From Bradyrhizobium sp. ORS 278 (GTDB lineage Bacteria; Pseudomonadota; Alphaproteobacteria; Rhizobiales; Xanthobacteraceae), in assembly GCF_000026145.1 (NCBI RefSeq), contig NC_009445.1, forward strand, positions 1 to 64,000: a stretch of 64,000 nucleotides of DNA. The letters are read 5' to 3'. The position numbers were made by a program, and so were the translations under genes. Every line of letters begins with the position of its first letter. The first letter of the stretch is position 1. Shown here one piece after another: positions 1-11,086 of the stretch. The notes under the pieces were generated by a model that saw nothing but the letters and a program-made list of their open reading frames with translations, was not told the origin of the DNA and did not search any database.

Positions 1-935
1 CGAAAAACACCGGCTCGAAAATGACTTAAGCGCATAGCGGGACCAAGTGTTTTGAAAAGCGGTCAAGCTTGGTTGGAACGTAAAAAAATTATGAAGAAAT
101 TTTGGGCAGACGATGTTGTTTGTCACATCCGAGATTCCTCGCGATGATTCAAAACCTTGCTTTCTTAACGCCGAGCACCGCGCAGCAGGCGGTGCAAAGA
201 CTCGTCACGCGTGCACTGATCAAATGGATTGCGAGTCCCGGCGCATCGTGTATTTCTTAAATCCACTCGCGGCGCCCACGATCTTGAGACCAGCGCGGTT
301 TTAGAAACGGGGCGGACGTGCAAATCGGCGGCGGTGTGCGCGTTGGCGACGCTTTCGAAAGCGATAGCCGGAATGGTACCCATAGCGATATGGGGAACGA
401 AAGAGCTTTGTCTAAATTTCTCGGGCACAACATCATCGTTGCGCCGTTTTGAACAAGAGAAATACGACATCGCTTGAAACCGGCTGGAGCTTGCGACGGC
501 TTCGTTCAGCGAGTGGACAATGGACGGGATGTACGGCGTTGCGGCTGAATCTTGGGGTTCGGACGCGGTGCCTTTGGGACATGTGCGAGATGACAACTTG
601 CCGTGAGCAATCACGGCGAGGCGGGGAGGTTGCATGCTTTACGGACACATCGCTGTTAGACACCAAGAGCTGGTTCCGGATCACGCCACCTTAGCGGTCA
701 ACACCACCAGCACGGCCATCGGTCCTCCCGCCCTCGCGCATCCGAGTATGCGCTGACCTCGCAGAGAACACCCTCGACCAGCACTGATCTGCCCAACGGC
801 GCGCGCGCCGGACGGCGAAGCTTTGCCTGGAGTTGAGCCTCCGCTCGAGGTCTCGCTTGGCAGACCTGTTCGTATCCAGAACATCTGCACGGCGATCACA
901 CGACACACCACTCAATTCGAAAAGTTGCGACTGCC
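1..935. other. Non-coding region before dnaA, possible origin region
   Basis: No convincing gene is present; the open frames on both strands have no recognisable protein signature. The first 130 bases are richer in A and T than the rest, including an A-rich run near 80-110. Two GATTC sites (133-137 and 146-150), of the GANTC class methylated by CcrM, lie close together, with TTAA-containing stretches near 25, 165 and 256. I found no match or near match to the 9-mer DnaA box TTATCCACA on either strand by eye. An origin role is inferred from position next to dnaA only. Confidence 0.4.
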
Positions 936-2366
936 ATGACAAATTCGGAACAGGAACGCTGGTCTCGCGTGAAGGGTCGGCTGCGCTCGACCGTTGGCGA
1001 GGACGTCTATACGAGCTGGTTTGCCCGCATGGACCTCGAAGCCGTCCAGGACGAAAGCGTCCATCTGTCGGTGCCGACGCGCTTTCTGAAGAGCTGGATC
1101 CAGGCGCATTATGCCGAGCGCGTGCTGTCCGCCTGGCAGGCCGAAATGCCCGAGGTGCATCGCATCGACCTCTCCGTGCGCACCGCGATGCGCTGCGCGA
1201 CGCCCGCCAAGGAAGCGCCCGCCGCGGTGGAGGCGCGCCGCCCCGAGCGTAGCGACGCCAAGCCGGTATCCGACGCCCGCGCACCGGTCATGACTCCGGT
1301 AGCCGCCAGCCATGATGCGCTGGGCGGCTCGCCGCTCGACCCGCGCCTGACCTTCGCGAGCTTCGTGGTCGGCCGCGCCAACACGCTCGCCCATGCGGCC
1401 GCGCGCCAGGTGGCCGACGGCCGACGCGGCGATCCGGTGATGTTCAATCCGCTTTACATTCACGCCGGCGTCGGTCTCGGCAAGACGCATCTGCTGCAGG
1501 CCGTGACCTGGGCCGGCAATGCCGGCGGCGAGCGCAAGGTGCTGTATCTCACCGCCGAGAAGTTCATGTATGGCTTCGTCGCGGCGTTGAAATCGCAGAC
1601 CGCGCTGGCCTTCAAGGAGGCACTGCGCGGCATCGACGTGCTCGTGATCGACGACCTGCAGTTCCTGCAGGGCAAGTCGACCCAGGCGGAGTTCTGTCAC
1701 ACCTTGAACGCGCTCATCGACGCCGGGCGCCAGGTGGTGATCGCCGCCGACCGGCCGCCGTCCGATCTCGAGAGCCTCGACGACCGCGTCCGCTCGCGGC
1801 TCGCCGGCGGTCTCGTCGTCGAGATGGCGACGCTCGGCGAGGACCTTCGCCTCGGCATTCTCAAGTCGCGCGTCGCGGCGGCCCGCGCGCATCATGCGAG
1901 CTTCGACGTGCCGGAGGCGGTGCTGGATTATCTCGCCCGCTCCATCACCCATAACGGCCGCGACCTCGAAGGCGCGATCAACCGCCTGCTGGCGCATTCC
2001 AAGCTCAACAACCAGCCGGTCACGCTCGACATGGCCGAGCGCGAGGTACGCGATCTGGTCCGCCCGCAGGAGCCGAAGCGGATCAAGATCGAGGACATCC
2101 AGCGCGTCGTGGCGCGGCAATACAATGTCAGCCGCTCCGACCTCCTGTCCTCGCGCCGCACCGCCAATGTCGTGCGCCCGCGCCAGGTTGCGATGTACCT
2201 CGCCAAGACGCTGACCTTGCGCTCCCTGCCCGAGATCGGCCGCCGCTTCGGCGGGCGCGACCACACCACGGTGCTGCACGCCGTGCGCAAGATCGAGGCC
2301 CTGGTCGGCAAGGACGTCGCGCTGAACGACGAGGTCGAGTCGCTCAAGCGCCAGCTGCAGGACTAG
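936..2366 (+). CDS. dnaA: Chromosomal replication initiator protein DnaA
   Basis: DnaA binds origin DNA boxes, oligomerises with ATP and opens the duplex for DnaB loading. The 476-residue product has the N-terminal interaction domain (about 1-75), a variable linker (about 80-135), and the AAA+ domain with Walker A GVGLGKTH near residue 178, Walker [10 protein letters not shown] near 236 and a DDRVRSRL segment after it. The C-terminal duplex-binding domain ends with the family signature [10 protein letters not shown] near 441. Length is normal for alphaproteobacteria. The ATG at 936 gives the usual N-terminus (MTNSEQERW). It is followed by dnaN on the same strand after a 292-base gap, the classic order around an origin. 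I see nothing degenerate in it. Confidence 0.98.
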   Translation: MTNSEQERWSRVKGRLRSTVGEDVYTSWFARMDLEAVQDESVHLSVPTRFLKSWIQAHYAERVLSAWQAEMPEVHRIDLSVRTAMRCATPAKEAPAAVEARRPERSDAKPVSDARAPVMTPVAASHDALGGSPLDPRLTFASFVVGRANTLAHAAARQVADGRRGDPVMFNPLYIHAGVGLGKTHLLQAVTWAGNAGGERKVLYLTAEKFMYGFVAALKSQTALAFKEALRGIDVLVIDDLQFLQGKSTQAEFCHTLNALIDAGRQVVIAADRPPSDLESLDDRVRSRLAGGLVVEMATLGEDLRLGILKSRVAAARAHHASFDVPEAVLDYLARSITHNGRDLEGAINRLLAHSKLNNQPVTLDMAEREVRDLVRPQEPKRIKIEDIQRVVARQYNVSRSDLLSSRRTANVVRPRQVAMYLAKTLTLRSLPEIGRRFGGRDHTTVLHAVRKIEALVGKDVALNDEVESLKRQLQD

Positions 2367-2658
2367 ACGCGCTCTCGCGGGGGCGCGGACAGAAGGTCCG
2401 CCCCCAGCCGCTTGTTCCCGCCACCGAACGCTCCCGCCCGGCCGGCCCGCAGCATCGCGGAAATGCCTGCCGAAACATGGGAAATCCGGCCCGCGCTCCC
2501 TTGCGCTTGAGCCCCATCCGCGCCACTTTACGCCTCCCCCTCACGCTCCTGGACGCTGAAAAAGCGGCCGTTCGGGCGCGAGGTGTCATCGGCCGCGGCG
2601 CTGCTCCAGCCCGCCGGCATTCCAGGACGAGCTCAGGTGGGAACGGGCGGGTAGTGCA

Positions 2659-3777
2659 ATGAAAGTAACCGTCGAACGCGCGCAGCTGCTGAAGTCGCTG
2701 GGCCATGTCCATCGCGTGGTCGAGCGCAGGAACACGATCCCGATCCTCGGCAATGTCCTGGTGCGCGCCGAGAATGCCAGGCTGTCGCTGCGCGCCACCG
2801 ATCTCGACCTCGAAGTGACGGAAACGCTGGCCGCCGAGACCGCCACCGCCGGATCCACCACTGTTCCGGCGCACATGTTCTACGACATCGTGCGCAAGCT
2901 GCCGGACGGCTCGCAGATCGTGCTGGAGAGCGACGGCGAGCGCGCGGTGCTCGCGATCCGCGCCGGCCGCTCCAAGTTCACCCTGCAGACCTTGCCCGAG
3001 AGCGACTTCCCGGATCTCGCCGCCGGCGAGATGACGCATGCCTTCGGCGTTCCCGCCAAGGACATCAAGAGCCTGATCGACCGCACGCAGTTCGCGATCT
3101 CCACCGAGGAGACGCGGTATTACCTCAACGGCATCTATCTCCACGCCGGCGGCACCGCCAAGCAGCCGACCTTGCGCGCCGTCGCCACCGACGGCCATCG
3201 CCTGGCGCAAGTCGATCTGCCGCAGCCGTCCGGCGCCGCGGAGATGCCCGGCGTCATCGTGCCGCGCAAGACCGTCGGCGAAGTGCAGCGGCTGATCGAG
3301 GACAATGACAGCGAGATCAAGATCGAGCTCTCGCAGGGCAAGATCCGCTTCACGTTGGGACAGGTCGTGCTGACCTCCAAGCTGATCGACGGCACCTTCC
3401 CTGATTACGGCCGCGTCATTCCGCAGAACAACGACAAGGAGCTCGTCGTCGACAAGGCCGACTTCGCCGCCGCCGTCGACCGCGTCTCCACCATCTCCAG
3501 CGAGCGCGGCCGCGCCGTGAAGCTCGCGCTGTCCGCCGGCAAGCTGGTGCTGTCCGTGACCAACCCGGATTCCGGCAGCGCCACCGAAGAGCTTGAGGTC
3601 GAATACGCCTCCGACGCGCTCGATATCGGCTTCAACTCGCGCTATCTGCTCGATATCGCCGCCCAGATCGAGGGCGAGGTCGCGGTGCTCAGGCTGGCAG
3701 ACCCGGGCTCGCCAACCCTGATCCAGGACCGCGACAACCGCAACGCGCTGTACGTGCTGATGCCGATGCGGGTGTGA
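2659..3777 (+). CDS. dnaN: DNA polymerase III sliding clamp, beta subunit
   Basis: DnaN forms the ring-shaped clamp that tethers the replicative polymerase and many repair proteins to DNA. The 372-residue protein has the length of three clamp folds and matches the family from its first residues (MKVTVERAQLLKSL) to the characteristic end NALYVLMPMRV. Internal motifs such as RNTIPILGNVL near residue 24 and ATDGHRLA near 176 are typical. It lies between dnaA and recF on the same strand. The 292-base gap before it has no gene and may hold its promoter. The gap after it carries two intergenic repeats, so recF may not be simply co-transcribed. Confidence 0.98.
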   Translation: MKVTVERAQLLKSLGHVHRVVERRNTIPILGNVLVRAENARLSLRATDLDLEVTETLAAETATAGSTTVPAHMFYDIVRKLPDGSQIVLESDGERAVLAIRAGRSKFTLQTLPESDFPDLAAGEMTHAFGVPAKDIKSLIDRTQFAISTEETRYYLNGIYLHAGGTAKQPTLRAVATDGHRLAQVDLPQPSGAAEMPGVIVPRKTVGEVQRLIEDNDSEIKIELSQGKIRFTLGQVVLTSKLIDGTFPDYGRVIPQNNDKELVVDKADFAAAVDRVSTISSERGRAVKLALSAGKLVLSVTNPDSGSATEELEVEYASDALDIGFNSRYLLDIAAQIEGEVAVLRLADPGSPTLIQDRDNRNALYVLMPMRV

Positions 3778-3797
3778 GGCGCGCTGCAGATCGATGT

Positions 3798-3830
3798 GTA
3801 GAGTGGGCAAAGCGCAGCGTGCCCACCACC
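3798..3830. repeat. Partial copy of the GTAGGGTGGGCAAAG intergenic repeat family
   Basis: The stretch starts GTAGAGTGGGCAAAGCGC and returns as GCGTGCCCACC, so it folds back on itself. It is a short version of the family seen in full at 12053-12178 and 24603-24738 and degenerate at 10027-10158. Confidence 0.6.
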
Positions 3831-3885
3831 TCCAACTAACAGGCGGCGGGCACGGCGGCGCCATTGCTCAGCCCGACAGTCTCTC

Positions 3886-3980
3886 CGTCATTGCGAGGAG
3901 CGGAGCGACGAAGAAACCCGGGCCTTGAGGCCCTTCGTTCCGAGGCAGTCCTGGATTGCTTCGCTTCGCTCGCAATGACG
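3886..3980. repeat. Palindromic intergenic repeat (CGTCATTGCGAG family), copy 1
   Basis: The arms CGTCATTGCGAG (3886-3897) and CTCGCAATGACG (3969-3980) are perfect 12-base inverted repeats, with an inner hairpin GGGCCTTGAGGCCC between them. The element fills the space between dnaN and recF and stops 17 bases before the recF start. A second copy with 14-base arms lies after murA (9357-9428). Palindromes of this type are common between genes in bradyrhizobia. Confidence 0.8.
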
Positions 3981-3997
3981 GATCGATCTCTCGTCCA

Positions 3998-5134
3998 ATG
4001 ACCCCCTCCCGCATCAATCGCCTGTCGCTGACGCATTTCCGCAGCTATCGCGCGGCTGGTGTCAGCGTGCAGGCGGACATGGTGGCGCTGGTCGGGGCCA
4101 ATGGCGCCGGGAAGACCAATTGCCTCGAGGCGATCTCGTTCTTCGCGCCCGGCCGCGGCCTGCGGCGCGCCACGCTCGAGGACGTCGCCGACAACCAGGG
4201 CGACGGCTCCTGGGCGATCTCGGCGGAGATCGAGGGCGCTCTGGGACTCGCCACCTTCGGCACTGGCATCGAGCCGCCGCGGGGCGATGCCAGCACGACG
4301 CGGCGCTGCCGCATCGACCGCGAGCCGGTCGGATCGGCCGCGGCGTTCGGCGATCACATCCGCATGGTGTGGCTGACGCCTTCGATGGACGGGCTGTTCA
4401 TGGGCGCCGCCTCCGAGCGCCGCCGCTTCTTCGACCGGCTGGTGCTCGCGATCGACAGCGAGCATTCCAGCCGCGTCTCGGCGCTGGAGCGCTCGTTGCG
4501 CTCGCGCAACCGGCTGCTCGAGGTGCGCAATTTCGACGACCATTGGTGTGACGCCATCGAGCGCGAGACCGCCGAGCTCGCGGTCGCCGTCGCCGCGAGC
4601 CGCGGCCAGACCGCGGTGAAGCTCGCCGCGATGCTGCGCCAGCGCGGGGCCGCCTCCGCCTTCCCGTCGGCCGAGATCGCGCTCGACGGCTGGATGGAGA
4701 ATGCGCTGCTCACCGAGCCCGCGCTCGCCGTCGAGGACCGCTACCGCGCGCTGCTGCGCGACAATCGTGCGCGCGATGCTGCAGCAGGGCGTACTCTCGA
4801 CGGCCCGCATCTCACCGACCTGCACGTCATCTACGCGCCGAAGAACATGCCGGCGCGCGACGCCTCCACCGGCGAGCAGAAGGCGCTGCTGATCGGCCTG
4901 ATCCTCGCGCATGCAACCCTGGTCGCCGAGACCACCGGCATCGTGCCGATGCTGCTGCTCGACGAGATCGTCGCCCATCTCGATCCCGGAAGGCGCACCG
5001 CGTTGTTCGCCGAGCTCGGCACGCTCGGTGCTCAGGTGTGGCTGACGGGCGCCGACCCCGCAGCCTTCGCCGAATTGCGCGAGCTCGGCGAGATCTTCGA
5101 TGTCGAAGGCGGCCGGATCACCGCAAGACGGTAG
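3998..5134 (+). CDS. recF: DNA replication and repair protein RecF
   Basis: RecF is an SMC-like ATPase that helps load RecA at gaps through the RecFOR pathway. The 378-residue product has the N-terminal pattern INRLSLTHFRSYR, Walker A GANGAGKTN near residue 37, and the ABC-type region with STGEQKALLIGL and Walker B/D-loop LLLDEIVAHLDPGRR near 315-330. The start at 3998 is chosen because the in-frame ATG at 3956 lies inside the palindromic repeat and would add residues without family similarity. No strong ribosome binding site is visible before 3998. It is third in the dnaA-dnaN-recF-gyrB series. Confidence 0.95.
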   Translation: MTPSRINRLSLTHFRSYRAAGVSVQADMVALVGANGAGKTNCLEAISFFAPGRGLRRATLEDVADNQGDGSWAISAEIEGALGLATFGTGIEPPRGDASTTRRCRIDREPVGSAAAFGDHIRMVWLTPSMDGLFMGAASERRRFFDRLVLAIDSEHSSRVSALERSLRSRNRLLEVRNFDDHWCDAIERETAELAVAVAASRGQTAVKLAAMLRQRGAASAFPSAEIALDGWMENALLTEPALAVEDRYRALLRDNRARDAAAGRTLDGPHLTDLHVIYAPKNMPARDASTGEQKALLIGLILAHATLVAETTGIVPMLLLDEIVAHLDPGRRTALFAELGTLGAQVWLTGADPAAFAELRELGEIFDVEGGRITARR

Positions 5135-5257
5135 AGGCGCAGCACTGCGGTTCCCACACGTCGCCATCGAACGCCGGACCGATAGTCCTCGCGCGAGCGA
5201 GGACGGGGCCAAAACGGACCCCGGCGGGATACGATCGAGGCCGTCCGAATCGGCCTT

Positions 5258-7872
<2,615 letters not shown>

Positions 7873-7920
7873 CGTAACTGAATTCCGTTCTTTGCTTCAT
7901 CGGAAGCGAAGGACGGGACA

Positions 7921-7966
7921 CTGGTTCTCGGATACTCTGGTTTTCGGATACCCTGGTTCGTATACA
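7921..7966. repeat. Three imperfect 16-bp tandem repeats
   Basis: Two 16-base units, CTGGTTCTCGGATACT and CTGGTTTTCGGATACC, are followed by a shorter third, CTGGTTCGTATAC. They sit in the 164-base gap between gyrB and murA, about 70 bases before the murA start. Role unknown. Confidence 0.7.
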
Positions 7967-8036
7967 GTGTGCCTCGCGCCGTGACGAAGCCGGCGAGTTG
8001 CAGCGACCCACGCTTCGATGCACGGACCCGTCGCGC

Positions 8037-9332
8037 ATGGCGCCCATTCAATACATCGTCGAGGGTGGTCACCGGCTCAAGGGCGCGATCGAGCCCTCCG
8101 GCAACAAGAACGCGGCGCTGCCGATCATCGCCGCGGCGCTGCTGACGGACCATCCCGTGACGCTCGACAACGTGCCGCGCATCCGCGACACCGAGACCCT
8201 GGTCGAGCTGGTGCGCTCGGTCGGCGCGTCAGCCGAATGGCGCGGGCGGAACCGGCTCGCCATCCACGCCAAGGAGATCCGCGCCGCCGATCTCGATCCG
8301 GACCTGTGCGCGCGCATCCGCGCCTCGATCCTGCTCGCCGGCCCCCTGCTCGCCCGCTGCGGCGAAGTGGCGCTGCCGCCGCCGGGCGGCGACGTGATCG
8401 GCCGCCGCCGCCTCGACACGCATTTCCTGGCCTTCGAGCAGCTCGGCGCCACCGTGACGGCGACCGACAAGATCGAGCTGCGCGCCTCCGGCCTGAAGGG
8501 CGCCGACGTCTTCCTCGACGAGCCCAGCGTTACCGCCACCGAGAACGCGCTGGTCGCGGCCGTCGCCGCGCATGGCACGACATACTTGCGCAACGCCGCG
8601 TCCGAGCCGCATGTGCAGGACCTCGCGCATTTCCTGGTGGCGCTCGGGGCCAACATCGAGGGCATCGGCACCAACACGATGGTGATCCATGGCGCCAGCA
8701 CGCTCGGCCAGGCGTCCTATGCGATCCAGCCCGACCACATCGAGGTCGGCTCGCTGATCGGCTTGGCCGCGGTGACGCGCTCGCCGTTGCGCATCGTGCG
8801 CGCCGGCACCGAGCATCTGCGCTCGATCCGCATGGGCTTCGAGCGGCTCGGCATCGTCTGCGAGGTCGCCGGCGACGACCTCATCGTGCCCTCTGACCAG
8901 ACCATGAAGATCAAGGACGATTTCGGCGGCCACGTGCCGAAGCTGGAGGACCAGCCCTGGCCGGCGTTCCCCGCCGACGTGATGTCGATCGCGATCGTCA
9001 CCGCCACGCAATGCGAGGGCGTGATCCTGATGTTCGAGAAGATGTTCGAGTCGCGGATGTTCTTCGTCGACAAGCTGATCTCGATGGGCGCCCGCATCGT
9101 GCTGTGCGATCCGCACCGCGCCATCGTCGCCGGTCCCAGCCGCCTGCGCGGCGCCCGCGTCGTCTCCCCCGACATCCGCGCCGGCATGGCCATGCTGCTC
9201 GCCGCACTCTGCGCCGAGGGAACGTCTTATATCGACAACGCCGACCAGATCGAGCGCGGCTACGAACGCATCGACGAGCGCCTGAACGCACTGGGCGCGA
9301 AGATCACCCGCGTGCCGGAGCGCGGGCGATAA
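8037..9332 (+). CDS. murA: UDP-N-acetylglucosamine 1-carboxyvinyltransferase MurA, Asp variant
   Basis: MurA transfers enolpyruvate from PEP to UDP-GlcNAc, the first committed step of peptidoglycan synthesis. The 431-residue product has the substrate-binding Lys in SGNKNAALPI (K24) and the family pattern throughout. In the active-site loop, where E. coli MurA has Cys115 (PGGCTIG), this protein reads PPGGDVIGRRR, with Asp at 119. A Cys-to-Asp change here is known in Mycobacterium and Chlamydia MurA to keep activity and give insensitivity to fosfomycin, so the same is expected here by inference. The start at 8037 is preferred over 7998 because family similarity begins with IQYIVEGGHRLKG. It could be one of two MurA paralogues. 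Confidence 0.93.
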   Translation: MAPIQYIVEGGHRLKGAIEPSGNKNAALPIIAAALLTDHPVTLDNVPRIRDTETLVELVRSVGASAEWRGRNRLAIHAKEIRAADLDPDLCARIRASILLAGPLLARCGEVALPPPGGDVIGRRRLDTHFLAFEQLGATVTATDKIELRASGLKGADVFLDEPSVTATENALVAAVAAHGTTYLRNAASEPHVQDLAHFLVALGANIEGIGTNTMVIHGASTLGQASYAIQPDHIEVGSLIGLAAVTRSPLRIVRAGTEHLRSIRMGFERLGIVCEVAGDDLIVPSDQTMKIKDDFGGHVPKLEDQPWPAFPADVMSIAIVTATQCEGVILMFEKMFESRMFFVDKLISMGARIVLCDPHRAIVAGPSRLRGARVVSPDIRAGMAMLLAALCAEGTSYIDNADQIERGYERIDERLNALGAKITRVPERGR

Positions 9333-9356
9333 GCTCGTTCACGCGATATCTTTCCG

Positions 9357-9428
9357 CGTCATTGCGAGCGCAGCGAAGCAATCCAGAGTCCTTGCTCAGC
9401 CCTGCATTGCTTCGCGCTCGCAATGACG
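9357..9428. repeat. Palindromic intergenic repeat (CGTCATTGCGAG family), copy 2
   Basis: Arms CGTCATTGCGAGCG (9357-9370) and CGCTCGCAATGACG (9415-9428) are a perfect 14-base inverted repeat, separated by 44 bases. It lies between murA and the next gene and matches the copy between dnaN and recF. It could act as a hairpin at the end of the murA transcript. Confidence 0.85.
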
Positions 9429-9478
9429 AATTGATGGACCGAGGACAAAAACGAAGCAACGACATGTGAGGCTCACGC

Positions 9479-9958
9479 ATGACGATCAGCGAGATCACGC
9501 CCGATGTCGACCGTGATCGATGGCTCGCCGGTGCAGACTTCGCCGACGCCTTTCGCATCACCATCGACGGCGCGACCCTCAATGCCCGCAGCGCGGCCGA
9601 ACGAATGCTCGGCCATACGCCCTGGTGGATGGCGGCGCTCCTGAAACTCCGCAACGCGCTCGTCCGGCCGTTCGGCTTGAAGACCTCGGGCGCGGACGCA
9701 CGCCGTCCGCGTCCCATGATCGGGATATTCCCGGTGATCAACGAAACGCCACGACAACTCGTGCTCGGCTTCGACGACAAGCATCTGGACTTCCGCGTTC
9801 TGGTCGACGTTGCGACGGTCGGCGCGAGCTCGCAGGTGACGGCGACGACGTTGGTCCAAACCCATAACGCGCTCGGCCGCATCTATCTCACCGTCATCAC
9901 ACCGTTTCACCGCCTCGTGGTGAAGGCCACGCTGCGGCAGGTCGCGGTGACCACCTGA
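9479..9958 (+). CDS. DUF2867 family protein
   Basis: A 159-residue protein without signal peptide or clear membrane segment. It shows the DUF2867 pattern: ERMLGHTPWWMAALLKLRN around residues 40-58, then FGLKT, GIFPVINETP around 80, the stretch LGFDDKHLDFRV around 97, and a C-terminal HNALGRIYLTVITPFHRL around 127-144. The biochemical role of the family is not known to me. The ATG at 9479 has a GTGAGG ribosome binding site 8 bases before it. It follows murA after a gap holding a palindromic repeat and is probably a separate unit. Confidence 0.8.
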   Translation: MTISEITPDVDRDRWLAGADFADAFRITIDGATLNARSAAERMLGHTPWWMAALLKLRNALVRPFGLKTSGADARRPRPMIGIFPVINETPRQLVLGFDDKHLDFRVLVDVATVGASSQVTATTLVQTHNALGRIYLTVITPFHRLVVKATLRQVAVTT

Positions 9959-10026
9959 TCTCGCCCGACCCTGCTCCCTCCTCCGTCATGATGTCGAACG
10001 GTTGTCCCGACAATAACGCAGCGGCA

Positions 10027-10158
10027 GGATGGGCAAAGAGCCGCCGACAGCAGACTCGTGCCACCATTGGGCGGCGCACGACCTCCCTTTGATGGGCACG
10101 GCGCGAGCGTCATCGCACGCAGGCCGACAGAGCGTGGCGCGCATTTACCCACCTTGCG
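10027..10158. repeat. Degenerate GTAGGGTGGGCAAAG-family repeat overlapping a gene end
   Basis: The left end reads GGATGGGCAAAG, a middle part ATGGGCACGG, and the right end TTTACCCACC, matching the order of segments in the full copies at 12053-12178 and 24603-24738 with many changes. Its right end covers the last codons and stop of the fatty acid hydroxylase gene at 10145. Confidence 0.6.
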
Positions 10159-10891
10159 ACTCTCCATACACGTCGCGGAACATCAGCATGCGCACAAGAT
10201 GCCGCTCGCTGTCGGCGGGAAACCCGCACCGCGCCGCGAACTCATCGGCATCGCGATAGGTCCCGAACAGCCGGTCCCAGATCGGCAGGTCGCCGTAGTT
10301 GCCGGAATGTACATCGAGCTCGTGGTGCAGCGAATGCAGCTCAGGCGTCTGAATGAGATATTTCAGCCAGCGCGGCGATCTGTAGTTGGCGTGATAGAAG
10401 AATTCGCTGGTCGCCGCGCACAGGTTGAACCACAGCGCGCCGGCGGATGAGCAGCCGAGCAGCGGAAACAGGATCAGCGCGGACAATCCGCTATCCGCCA
10501 GCATCTCGACCGGGTGCTTGTAGAACGACGTGAGGGTCTCGATGCGGCGCGGCGAATGGTGGATCTGATGAAACAGCTGCCACCAGCCGTTCAAATGGCG
10601 GATGCGGTGCCACCAGTAGAAGAAGAAGGTGCCGATCAGCCACGCTAAGAACCCCTGCAGCGCCGGCGAAGGCAGCGCGCGCAGTTCGAGCAGCGAGGCG
10701 CCGTCGAAGAGCTGCATCCAGAACCGGCCGGTCGCGAGCGTGACGCCGACCTGCAACAGGATCACGGCGAGGACGCGCCCGTACCAGCCGGGTGAATTGG
10801 GCAGTTCGCGGCCTGGCGCGATGCGCTCCAGGATCATGAAGGCGGCGGCACTGGCAACGGTCAGCAGCGGCGGAACGATGAGCGATGTCAT
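10145..10891 (-). CDS. Sterol desaturase / fatty acid hydroxylase superfamily membrane protein
   Basis: The 248-residue protein is an integral membrane di-iron enzyme of the fatty acid hydroxylase superfamily, which hydroxylates or desaturates lipid substrates; the actual substrate is unknown. Hydrophobic segments occupy about residues 3-20, 40-60 and 78-96. Three histidine clusters expected to bind iron are present: HRIRH near 95, HQIHH near 108, and HSLHHELDVH near 188, the last preceded by FFYHANY. The ATG at 10891 begins directly with a membrane segment. The stop codon lies inside a degenerate intergenic repeat, so the last few residues may be repeat-derived. A 14-base tandem repeat lies 10 bases before the start codon and must overlap the leader or promoter. 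Confidence 0.85.
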   Translation of the reverse strand: MTSLIVPPLLTVASAAAFMILERIAPGRELPNSPGWYGRVLAVILLQVGVTLATGRFWMQLFDGASLLELRALPSPALQGFLAWLIGTFFFYWWHRIRHLNGWWQLFHQIHHSPRRIETLTSFYKHPVEMLADSGLSALILFPLLGCSSAGALWFNLCAATSEFFYHANYRSPRWLKYLIQTPELHSLHHELDVHSGNYGDLPIWDRLFGTYRDADEFAARCGFPADSERHLVRMLMFRDVYGESQGG

Positions 10892-10900
10892 GGCGGATCA

Positions 10901-10984
10901 CCTGGGATTTCAGACCTGAAATTTCAGACCTGGGATTTCAGACCTGGGATTTCAGACCCGGACTCGCAGATCCGAGCTCGCAGA
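10901..10984. repeat. Six-unit 14-bp tandem repeat upstream of the hydroxylase gene
   Basis: Unit starts are 10901, 10915, 10929, 10943, 10957 and 10971. Units 1, 3 and 4 are CCTGGGATTTCAGA; unit 2 differs at two bases (CCTGAAATTTCAGA); units 5 and 6 are diverged (CCCGGACTCGCAGA and TCCGAGCTCGCAGA). The array runs to within 10 bases of the minus-strand start at 10891. Confidence 0.9.
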
Positions 10985-11086
10985 TCCGCTCGCCGGGCCT
11001 GCGGGTTTCGCCACGATGACAGCACTGGACCGCGCCGAGGTCGATGACACATACGTGCTACGACGATGGTGCACTCCGCATACCGG

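Noticed and set aside
165..635. Possible 156-codon gene on the minus strand before dnaA
   Set aside because: No similarity to any family, unusual composition and no ribosome site; it lies in the presumed origin region.
10901..10984. CRISPR-like array
   Set aside because: The units are contiguous 14-mers without spacers, so this is a simple tandem repeat.
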